From assembly GCF_040954835.1 (NCBI RefSeq), contig NC_090714.1, forward strand, positions 8,854,501 through 8,918,500: a DNA stretch of 64,000 nt, given 5' to 3'. Source of the stretch: Lepisosteus oculatus (lineage: Eukaryota; Chordata; Actinopteri; Semionotiformes; Lepisosteidae). The notes beneath the pieces are model-generated. The model was given only the letters and a program-made list of their open reading frames with translations. It was not told the origin of the DNA and did not search any database. How positions within the stretch are numbered: position 1 is the stretch's first letter; the number at the start of each line of letters is the position of its first letter. Positions 48,501 to 60,500 of this stretch are shown piece after piece. The translations under genes were made by a program, and so were the position numbers.

Positions 48501-51500
48501 TGATTAGGGAAAGATTAACACCTGCCATTCTTTCAGCAACACAGAAAAGTGCTGGACAAAGGGAAACCGGAGGATATAATGCCATCCATAAAAGGAGCAA
48601 AGGTAAGTTGAAAAGATTTGGAGTGCATCGTGAGCTATGTAAACTCCATATCTATAGTAAAATTGTTTTGGCTTTTTTTGTATGTTTGTAAGGGAGAAGT
48701 TTACTGATTTTAAAATATCTATCTCAGTACTAGAGCTGGTTTTCAGCTTCATTTTAATTTAATTGAAATGTAATTTTAATTTAAGGAGATTTCTCGCTCT
48801 GGAAAGTAGATATACAGAATAAAGGCATGTTAGATTTGATGTTTTGTGTAAGGATTATTTTTGTACTTTGCAAAAGAGCAATAGATCAGCACTCTTTATA
48901 TCAGATGTTTAGAAGTGTTACAGAAAACTGGCTCTTATTCTGTTCCGTGGTGAGAGAAGCTGCATTAGTGTTGCAGTTACTTTACATTCATAATTGATGA
49001 ACAGCTGCTGATTCCTGGTCTGTTCCACAGGAGCGCTTGCCAACAGTGCCTTTATCTGGAATGTACAACAAATCAGGTGGAAAAGTGAGGCTCACGTTTA
49101 AACTTGAACAAGACCAGCTCTGGATTGGAACCAAGGGTGAGAACATCTTGTATGGCTGAGCTTCATTGCCCAGCAAGAGTCCTCAGTTTTACCTTGAAAA
49201 TACTTTTTTTTGTAATATTAGAATGATCATCAGACAAACTTATAAAGGCATAAATTCTGTTTTCTGCCAAGTGCATCTTAAAAGAGCGTTGATTACTTTC
49301 CTTGAGCTGGATTTGAAAGTAACGTAAGATGACATCCTGTTTGTATCTTACTGGAATGGCATTCTTTTGAGCACTTGTGGTAACAGGTAAAATGATCTAA
49401 AATGCAGTTTTTTTAATGTTGGAGGCTGGGCAAGCTTTAGTGGTAGTTTGCAGAAATAACTAATACGGTGCCTTGCGAAAGTATTCGGCCCCCTTGAACT
49501 TTTCAACCTTTTGCCACATTTCAGGCTTCAAACATAAAGATATAATTTTTTTATTTTATGTGAAGAATCACCAACAAGTGGGACACAATTGTGAAGTGGA
49601 ACGAAATCTATTGGATTTTTGAAACTTTTTTAACTAATAAAAAAATGAAAAGTGGGGCGTGCAAAATTATTCGGCCCCCTTGCGTTAATACTTTGTAGAG
49701 CCACCTTTTGCTGCGATTACAGCTGCAAGTCGCTTGGGGTATGTCTCTATCAGTTTTGCACATCGAGAGACTGAAATTCTTGCCCATTCTTCCTTGCAAA
49801 ACAGCTCGAGCTCAGTGAGGTTGGATGGAGAGCGTTTGTGAACAGCAGTTTTCAGCTCTTTCCACAGATTCTCGATTGGATTCAGGTCTGGACTTTGACT
49901 TGGCCATTCAAACACCTGGATACGTTTATTTGTGAACCATTCCTTTGTAGATTTTGCTGTATGTTTGGGATCATTGTCTTGTTGGAAGATAAATCTCCGT
50001 CCCAGTTTCAGGTCTTTTGCAGACTCCAACAGGTTTTCATCCAGAATGGTCCTGTATTTGACTGCATCCATCTTCCCCTCAATTTTAACCATCTTCCCTG
50101 TCCCTGCTGAAGAAAAGCAGGCCCAAACCATGATGCTGCCACCACCATGTTTGACAGTGGGGATGGTGTGTTGAGGGTGATGAGCTGTGTTGCTTTTACG
50201 CCAAACATATCGTTTTGCATTGTGGCCAAAATGTTCGATTTTGGTTTCATCTGACCAGAGCACCTTCTTCCACATGTTTGGGGTGTCTCCCAGGTGGCTT
50301 GTGGCAAACTTTAGACGAGACTTTTTATGGATATCTTTGAGAAATGGCTTTCTTCTTGCCACTCTTCCATAAAGGCCAGATTTGTGCAGTGTAAGACTGA
50401 TTGTTGTCCTATTGACAGACTCTCCCACCTCAGCTGTAGTTCTCTGCAGTTCATCCAGAGTGATCATGGGCCTCTTGGCTGCATCTCTGATCAGTCTTCT
50501 CCTTGTCTGAGCTGAAAGTTTAGAGGGACGGCCAGGTCTTGGTAGATTTGCAGTGGTCTGATACTCCTTCCATTTCAAGATGATCGCTTGCACAGTGCTC
50601 CTTGGGATGTTTGAAGCTTGGGAAATCTTTTTGTATCCAAATCCGGCTTTAAACTTCTCCACAACAGTATTACGGACCTGCCTGGTGTGTTCCTTGGTCT
50701 TCATGATGCTCTCTGCGCTTTCAACAGAACCTTGAGACTATCACAGAGCAGGTGCATTTATACAGAGACTTGATTACACACAGGTGGATTCTATTTATCA
50801 CCATCAGTCATTTAGGACAACATTGGATCATTCAGAGATCCTCGCTGAACTTCTGGAGTGAGTTTGCTGCACTGAAAGTAAAGGGGCCGAATAATTTTGC
50901 ACGCCCCACTTTTCATTTTTTTATTAGTTAAAAAAGTTTCAAAAATCCAATAGATTTCGTTCCACTTCACAATTGTGTTCCACTTGTTGGTGATTCTTCA
51001 CATAAAATAAAAAAATTATATCTTTATGTTTGAAGCCTGAAATGTGGCAAAAGGTTGAAAAGTTCAAGGGGGCCGAATACTTTCGCAAGGCACTGTATTG
51101 TTTCTTCTGAATTTCAGCAGTGTTGTTTTTATGGTATTTTCAAACATTAGAGATAATACATCAAATCTGCTTCAGATGTACTGCTGCTACAAACAGGCAA
51201 CTGAGTTAGTGTTCCCTGTTTGTGATGCAGTGGTTTTGGTGAGGTAGTGGACTGCAGGTGATTTTCTTGTCTTTGATATTTTTAAGTTGATGTATAATAA
51301 TATCTAAATTTTAAATGTTGCTGCTGTAGGCTTTTCTGTTGCAAGTGTAGTGCAAGAGGGTTTAAATCCAATGTTAATATGTTCTTGTGGGGAACTCGCA
51401 ACAAATATAAATACCTTCTGAATAATGTCTGAGATTTACTGTGTGATTTAGAGTTGAAGCATGTTGGAAGGCTTACAGATGAGAGTTCATTTTTCTTCTT

Positions 51501-54500
51501 TCTGTTATTATGTGATTAGTCATTTATTGACCCAGAAATTCAATCCACACACCTCTTGAAAAATTTCAAAGAATCCAATTCTTCACCAAAAGCCCCTTTC
51601 TGTTAAGAAATACCCCTTATTTTAATTTCTAAATGCAGTTCTTCCTAATTTCTAATGCCTTTTCTGTATCATTGTCCAGCTGATTCTGAAGTAGACTTCT
51701 GGAGTGATTTAATACTTCAAATATTTGATTTAATTAAGATCCTTTGTCATCTCCTTTGTGTGAGACTAATATGGGACTGCTTTGTGAATTGCATGCATAA
51801 CATGACCTGGAATATTACAGGCTTTGTAAACTACTTTTAATTTTCCCACAGAGAGAACAGAGAAGATCCCAATGGGCTCAATCAAGAATGTGATTACTGA
51901 ACCTATTGAAGGGCATGAAGACTATCACATGATGGTAAGTGTTTTATTTTGTTGACCTATCACTTTTGTTGACTAAAACCTAAAGTTCTGAAATTGATTT
52001 TATCACTCAGTTTTAAATCCAGAGAGCCTTTTTATTTTTTATATTGTATTTCTCATTTAAATGAGTACAGTAGGCTCAATGAAATTAAGCACATTAAGAG
52101 CAAAGGAAAGCCCCATAAAACAGATGGGTCACTTGAGGAATGTGTCAAGGTGTCAGTTTAAATCTACAGTGTTCCATTGACTGTGTCCATGTACTTGCTC
52201 ATATTAATTTCGCTTGTTTTGGTGTGCTTTTGGTAACTGGGATTGTAGGGGCTTGAATTGCTTAGTGATTTGCTGCTTCCCTTCTTATCATACTGCTGTG
52301 CGAACGGGTAGCAATTCTAAATTGGTGAGATAATAAGAAAAGTAATTGTTTACAACCTTTAAAAAAAAAAGTTTAACCATTGACAATTGTTCATAAAGTC
52401 TCCCTTTCAGCCAGTAAATCAACATTGTTTGTGATTCTGTAATTGAAATCCTACAACTCCCAAAGCTTTTTATTCAAGCATATTAACTCTGGATTAGCTG
52501 ATAAGCATGATGTAAGTAATGGAACTATTCTTGGGTGCTTTTCCAAGAGAAATTTAGTGTCATAAGGATAGGAAGTGCTTAAACAATACCATATGTTGCA
52601 TCTGTGATTTCGAATTAAGGAAAACCACAATACTACTGTATCTCCAGCAGCCATGTCACCCTGCAACTCACAACTGGCAACCCACTGAAGCTAAGCAGGT
52701 GTGAGCCTGGTCAGTACCTGGATGGAAGACCTCCTCTTCCAGCAGCAACCTTAGTTTTTCCCAGGAGTTGGTGGGGCCAGCTGGGGGAGCTCACCCTGCA
52801 GTCTATTTTGGTCCTAATGCCTCAGTATAGTGATGGGGACACTATACTATAAAAAGGTGCCGTCCTTCGGATGAGACATAAAACCGAGGTCCTGACTCTG
52901 TGGTCATTAAAAATCCCAGGGTGTTTCTCGAAAAGAGTAGGGGTGTTTCCCATTGGCCCTTACCTATCATGGCCTCCTAATAATCCCCATTGTGATGTGT
53001 GGTGAGCTTTCTGGCACACTATGGCTGCTGTCGCATCATCCAGGTGGATGCTGCACATTGGTAGTGGTGGAGGGGAGTCCCCATTACCTGTAAAGCGCTT
53101 TGAGTGGAGTATGCAGAAAAAAAAGCGCTATATAAGTGTAAGCAATTATTATGATTATTATTAATTATTTCAGTGTAGTTTAAGTTGTGGGTCCATCAGT
53201 GATTGAATTCCAAGGACCCGAAAATAGATACAATTTTTCTGAAGAACTTTTACACTAAACTTTCAAGGTACCGAGAGAGTAGCTACTGTCACCTCTCAAA
53301 CATATATTACTATTACAGAGAGAGTACAAAACATAAGGGACGTCATCCTAATATTGTGTTGTACCCCCTTTTGCCCTCAGTCTCAATTTGTCGGGGCATT
53401 GACTCAAAAGGTGTCGAAAATATTCCACAAGGTTCCACCAAGACTTCCACAGTGGTGTTGAGTTGGCTGGTAGTGGATCTCTACTCTGAATAGCTTGTTC
53501 CATCCTGTCCCTCAGATGTTCAGTTGGTTTGCGATCTGGTGACTGGGCAGGCCATTGCATGTTCATAGAACAATCTTTGCGTTAGTGCACAGGACATTAT
53601 CCTGCTGAAACAATCCATTCGCAGATGGATACACTGCTGCCATGAAGGGATGCACCTGATTGGCAATGATATTCAGATATCCTGTGCATCATCAGACCGT
53701 CTGCTGATATGCTCATCAAATGAGCTGTTTTCCACCACTGACCTGCCATTGGCTGGATTTTGGGTGGTGGGCCATTCCAGATACACACAGGACACTGTTT
53801 AGCGTAGAAAAACCCAGCAGCAGTGCAGTTATTGACACACTCAAAGCAGTGCACCTGGTACCTACTATCATATTTTTTTCAAAGACACTTAAATATTTCT
53901 TTCTTGTCCATTCTCCCTCACATGTGCAATCCATGTCTCAGTTGTCTCAAGAAAGAAAAGAAAAATCCTTCTTTAGCCTGTCTTCTCCCCCTCATCTACA
54001 CTGTTTAAGTGGATTTAATAGTTTAATTCAATTAGAGATTATATATTTAACCCTTTCAGTCTAATTTGTTTTAAGAATACATTTTTATTAAAATTAATTG
54101 CTGCCAATAATTACCAGTACTATTTCTGAAATAGTTAAAGGTTTTAATAAAAAAAAGTACTGCAGACATGGTTTTGTCACAAGCTGTGGAACAATAAGAT
54201 ATTACAACCATAAGACATGTCGCAGTCACAGAAATTTCAAGGTACCTAAACTTATATACTGAGGTCTAATGGTATATAAGCCTATGTGGTAACCCTGCAC
54301 AAACCAATACAATTACACGAAAAGGCTCCATTCCTTGGATGAAACAGAAAACTGAGGTCCTGACTCTCTTTAAACCCTTGCAAGAGTCCTGGGTACATTT
54401 CCCCCTGGCCTTTACCAATCAGCACTCCCCCACAGGCAGACATCAAATTTCACTTAATGCTGATGATCGTATATTGCTTTTTTCTGATATTTCAAGTTAA

Positions 54501-57500
54501 ATTCTTAAGTCTTAAACCTGTTTGAGAACTAGACTGTCTGTTAAATAAATTGGGTTTTAAAGTTGTCCTTACTTTTGAACAAATTTGTAAAGAGAATGTG
54601 AATGCTGGGAGTCCTGAATTAATTTAAAGCTTTTCTGACAAAATGGTTTTCTTTACAAATTATATACTTATGGTAGAATAATCATTAAAAAATAAATATA
54701 CTTGGTCATATTAATTTTTAATTTTCTGCATTCCTCTAAAAATGTGCACACAAGGTAATCAATTTTAAACTGGCACCACAAATATACACAACACCATGCC
54801 AACAGCTCTCTTCCCTCTCTGATTTACCTGATTTCAGAGTATACCCGATAACTCCTTAGACATGTTTGTGGCATGTGATTTTTTTTTTTAGACTGACTAG
54901 TAGGACTTTGTCACGAATGATTTTCATGTTAATGTCAATCTTTATGCATTGTGTTGTTTCTAAGTAACTACAGCCAAAAACATGTTTTTTTACAGAGTTG
55001 GTTGAAGACTGATACCTTTAAATCACATTAAATCTCATTTATGTGCAGAATATTTTCTGGTGGAAAGAAGTACAACTAAATTACATTTTGCTTGTGCAAA
55101 ACTTGTTTGCTGTAGTCCGATGTCTTTTTTTGTATATAGAGTAGGGTCTCGAAATCTGCAAATTTAACAATAGCAAATTAGCTTTTTTCTGATTCAGTCT
55201 GACTGAGGGGGTCTTGTATAGAACAAGAGCAGAGCAGGATGAAAGCAAGCTGGAGATTGTTAACTGCAGCTTTCAAATAACTGTTTAGGATTGTGAGACG
55301 AATCTAACTAATGAGTGACCCTCTCCCTGCTTCCTGCTCAAGTACCCACTACCCAGCATCCAGCATTGCTTTTATATTGTAACAAAAACTCCAGATTTTG
55401 TGTTGGCGTTGAGGGAACTGACAGGCTGGAGATGACTTTACAGTCTCTCTGACAGTTTTGTAGTATGTCTCATTACAGTGGGGTGTGCTAATCATGGAGG
55501 CGGAGAAATCAAGTGCACAGAGGAGGGATTCAGGTTATTTATTTTAATTGATTTAAAAAATAAATATTTTAGAGAACAAAACAAAACCATTTTACATATA
55601 AACCATCATTATTCAGCCTTACTTTTACAGTACACATTCGACTATACATCACAAGCACAAATTGTCTATTCCTGTTTGTTCCCCTAGTATTTTACAATTA
55701 TATCACTTTTAACAATACTATATACATTCAAAATGAGGAAGATGTATACATTTCTGAATATGAAAAGGGAGGAGACTACAGTATATAAATGTACCTTATT
55801 AACATTCAGTTATTTTGTATCTCAACAAACTCTGACCTTAAAGGTTTAATGTACTGAACCCATCTAGACCAATATTTGACACATTTTTTCATTTGTAATT
55901 TTAGTGAAAATGTTATTTTTTCCATTATATATATTTCCTTTATTAATTCAATCCAATCATTCATTGTTGGTAAATCTGGGAGAAGCCACTTTCTTGTTAT
56001 AACTTTCTTCCATACTGATAAGGATTCCAAACAAATATTTGTCAGTTCCCCTCCAATCAAAATCCAGTTTGCCAAAATATAAAGCGTCAACTGTAAAGGG
56101 TACATTCCTTTCAAATACAGTTTCCAGGGCCTCATGTAACCCCTTCCAGAAAAGCCTCATTTTAGGGCAGTTCCCGAATATATACCAATGATCACTTTGG
56201 TTTCCGCACTGTCTCCAGCATTGAAAGTCCCCAGTATGGTGTGCCTTCTGACTCAGAATAATGAAAAATCAAACAATGTTTTTCCAGCAAAACTCTCCAT
56301 AAATCTCTATTGAATTTCACAAATTTTAAGCCACTCTTCATTCGATATTCCAACTTCACTTTCTTTCACCTATTTATTTTTTATATACTCTGTAGAATAT
56401 AATTTCTGTTCCATAAAAACATTATATAATCTAGATATAATACCTTTACTTAATTCTGATTTGTTGGCATCTGTAACTACTTTCACTACCCCATCATTAA
56501 CAATATCTAAATCTCCCCTTATAATCTCCCCTTTAAAATAGTGGTGCATTTGAAGACTGATTCATATCCATTATTAGCAGCCATATCACCCTGCAATTCA
56601 CAACTGGCAGCCCACTGAAGCTCAGCAGGTGTGAGCCTGGTCAGTACCTGGATAGGAGTCCTCCTGGGAAAAACTAAGGTTGCTGCTGGAAGAGGTGTTA
56701 GTGGGGCCAGCAGGGGGCACTCACCCTGTGGTCTATGTGGGTCCTAATGCCCCAGTACAGTGATGGGGACACAATACTGTAAACAGGCGCCGTCCTTCGG
56801 ATGAGACGTAAAACCGAGGTCCTGACTCTCTGTGGTCATTAAAAATGCCAGGGTGTTTCTCGAAAAGAGTAGGGGTGTAACCCCGGCATCCTGGCCAAAT
56901 TTCCCATTGGCCCATATCAATCATGGCCTCCTAATAATCCCACTCTATGAATTGGCTTCATTACTCTGCTCTCCTTCCCACTGATAGCTGATGTGTGGTG
57001 TGTGTTCTGGCGCACTATGGCTGCCGTCGCATCATCCAGGTGGGTGCTGCACATTGGTGGTGGTGGAGGGGAGTCCCCATTACCTGTAAAGCGCTTTGAG
57101 TGGATTGTCCAGAAAAGCGCTATATAAGTCTAAGCAATTATTATAATTATTATTATTATATTACAAAATGCAGTTATTCCATTTGTGATTCAAATTTTAA
57201 ATCTATTATCCACTTTATTTGGTTTAAACTCTGTATCATAGGCGCACCATCTGAGTATCCTTATCGCTTCACCTAAATGCTACTCTTTTGTAATCGTATT
57301 CCATGTCCTTAGTTGAAACCTTATTCATGGACTGAATATTTTTTGAGTAATTTTGTCTAAATTCCTATTACCTAATAATGCCTGAATTGGGGGGCTGTTT
57401 ACAAGGGATAATTCAATATCTTTCCACCTAGCTTGACATTCTGGATTACAAGAATTAATGAGAGGTTTAATTTGAGATGCATAATAATAATCTTTCAAAT

Positions 57501-60500
57501 GTGGTAAAGCCAAACCCCCTTTATCTTTTGAAAGCTGCAATGTTTTGAATCTAATTCTAGTTTTTCTCCCTGCCAAATACACCTAGAAGTCATATTATCC
57601 CATTCTGAAAATTGTTTTGCAGAGACTTTTACGGGGAGAGCTTATATATAGGAAGAGTAATCAAGGCAGTAGATTCATTTTTACAGATTAAATTCTAGAA
57701 CTAAAACTCATAAAAGGGATTAGGTTCCATTTCAGTATATCTTCTTTAGTTTTAGTTATAAGGGGTCCATAATTAATTGTTTCTAATGTAGAAATATCTT
57801 TTGGTAAATAGACTCCTAGATATCTCAGTGAACTTTGGTCCCACTTAAGGTGGTATTTGCTTTTTAAAAAATTAGAAGGGTTGTAATTAAAGGTTAGGAA
57901 TTTGGGTTTTTTGAACATTTAACTTATAGCCTGCTAGCAAGCCAAAGCTATCTAAGAGTTTCATTAGTACTAGAAATGAACTAGTGGGATCCTCCGGATA
58001 TAACAAAACATCATTTGCGTACAGTGCTATCTTGTGTTCATTCCTTTTAGTTTACCTTTTAGTTTGCTATTTTGCTGTATCCACTGGGCTAGTGGCTCTA
58101 TATGTAGAGCAAAAAGCAATGGAGACAAAGGGGAGCCTTGTCTAGTCTCTCGTTCTAAAGTTATACTAGCAGATAAATAACCATTTATTTTAATTTGTGC
58201 CATTGGTCTATCATATAAGGTTGGAATACCTTTGATAATATTTTCACAAAAACCAAACCTACCTAAGATCCTATAGAGGTATTTCCAACTAACAGAGTCA
58301 AAAGCTTTCTCAGCATCTAGGCTCATCAAATAAGCTTCTAAATTATATTGTTGAATATGGTTCATGATATGCAATGTGCGTCGAATGTTATCATGGGTTT
58401 GTCTATCTTGACTAAACCCTGTTTGATCACAGTGTATCAAATGAGGGAGAATCTTTTCAATTTGTTTAGCCAGTATTGCTGTATAAATTCTATAATCCAC
58501 ATTAAGGAGTGAGATTGGTCTGAATGATCCACAATCTAATCTATCTTTCTCCTCTTTAGGGATAACTGAGATGATAGCCTCTCTCCATGATGGGGGCATT
58601 TTCCCATCAATTAATGCTGAGTTACAAGCAGAAAGAAGATTTGGTATTAATTCTGCTTGGAAGGTTTTATACTATTCTGAATTAAAACCATCAGTATCAG
58701 GTGATTTATTAGCTCTGAGGCTCATAATCATTTAATTCAATTCTTCTGGTGTTATCGTTGCTTTTTTAATATTATTTTGATCTTCCGTAAGAGTTGGTAA
58801 ACCAAGAGATTCCAAAAAGCATCCATCTTTTCTTCACTTTTTGAATGGGGTTGTGTATATAGTTTTCTGTAAATTTGTCATTTCTAAAAGTGTTTTGGAT
58901 TTCTTCCCATTTATATAATACACTATTACAGTTCTGGTCCCTTATTTTATATATTGTATAATCGGTCTGTTGGTTTTTTAATTTTCTTGCCAACAGCTTT
59001 AGTGTTTTTGACCCTGACTCGTAATATTTTTGTCCCGTAAATATAATTTAAAAAAAATTTCCTGAGACATCTATTTTGTTTCTAATCTTTATTTTTTGCA
59101 TGTTTTTTTGAATCCTGTTTTTCTTGATGTTTTTTCTCCAACTCTTTTAACTTTATATTCAGATTAGATAATTGTAGTTGCTTTACCTTCTTCTTATGAC
59201 TGCTCAGAGCAATAATTTTCCCCCTTACAACTGCACTTAATGTGTCCCATATCATCTCTGGTCATACTTCCCCATTATCATTCTCCTCCAAAAATATTTT
59301 TATTTCTTGTTTTATCTGTGCTTTACATTGTGGATCGTTTAAAAGACTGGAGTTCATCCTCCATGTTGTATTTCCACAATTATTACTTAATCGTATGGAC
59401 AATGACATAGGAGCGTGGTCTGAAAAATATTCTACCAATATTGCAATGTTGAATCCTATCCTATATACTGAAAGAGGGAAGGAATAGTCAGTTTAATCTC
59501 GCCTACTTGGATAGAAATCTCTCCAAAGATCTCTTATTCCCATTTCCCCCATCAGTACATTAATCTTTTTATGCAATGACTCAGCCTTCTGAGAAGATAT
59601 ATTTGTAGAATCAAGCCTGGGGTTAAGACACACATTCCAGTCACCTCCACAAATCAGTATCCCTTGTGTATTAGCCATCAAGACTAACATTTTTTATAAA
59701 AATTAAAATCACTACCAGGTTGGTATACATTAAGTAACGTTAGTAATTTCCCTTCCATTTTTCCCAATACTAATGCATATCTCCCCTCCTTGTCTTTAAC
59801 TTCTGTAAGCAACTCAAATCAAACCTTTTGAGATCAGTATAGCCACACCTCTCCTATGTCCAGATTTATATGAGGAGAAATAGATTTAATACATAAAAAA
59901 ATAACAATTTAAGCCCATTCTTTCTTCATTTTAGAGAAAATCTTACTTCTCTTAATAGGGTTAAGTACTCCATTAACATTAAATGTAGCTATTTTAAGGT
60001 CTTGCTTGGACATATTTTATGTAAATGGTAGAACTTTCAAACTTTTTCCCAAAAGACATATGTTTCATTTTGTTAAACATCCTCTTCCCATCAGTTTTCT
60101 CTAATAATGCCTCACAAACAAAAAACACAATAAACAAAAACATTAACCAAACAATCTTAAACAAAACTGTATACATCTCCGTCTCACTCACAGTACTTCT
60201 TCTAACTGGGGTTCTTTTAAAACGAACCCTGTATGGGCTTCTCTTTTTTTTTTAAAAAAAAGGAAAGTCTGTTAGGGAAATCCTCCTTCTCTTCTGGAGG
60301 AGGGCCCTTAAGCAGGTGGCGTGATGGCACATCCAAATTTTCCTAAACTTATCCAAAAGAAAAAAGAGTGTAACCAGAGAAATAAAAAAATAAATAAGTC
60401 ACTTTAGTCGTAATTACCAGCTATCCCGACATTTACAAATTCTCTTAATTTGCAGGAAACTTATTCAAAATATAAATAAAAAAAACAACTTAACAATTAA

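Noticed and set aside
49838-50372. Plus-strand open frames of 60-90 codons
   Set aside because: They are antisense to the intact Tc1 transposase and have no family features.
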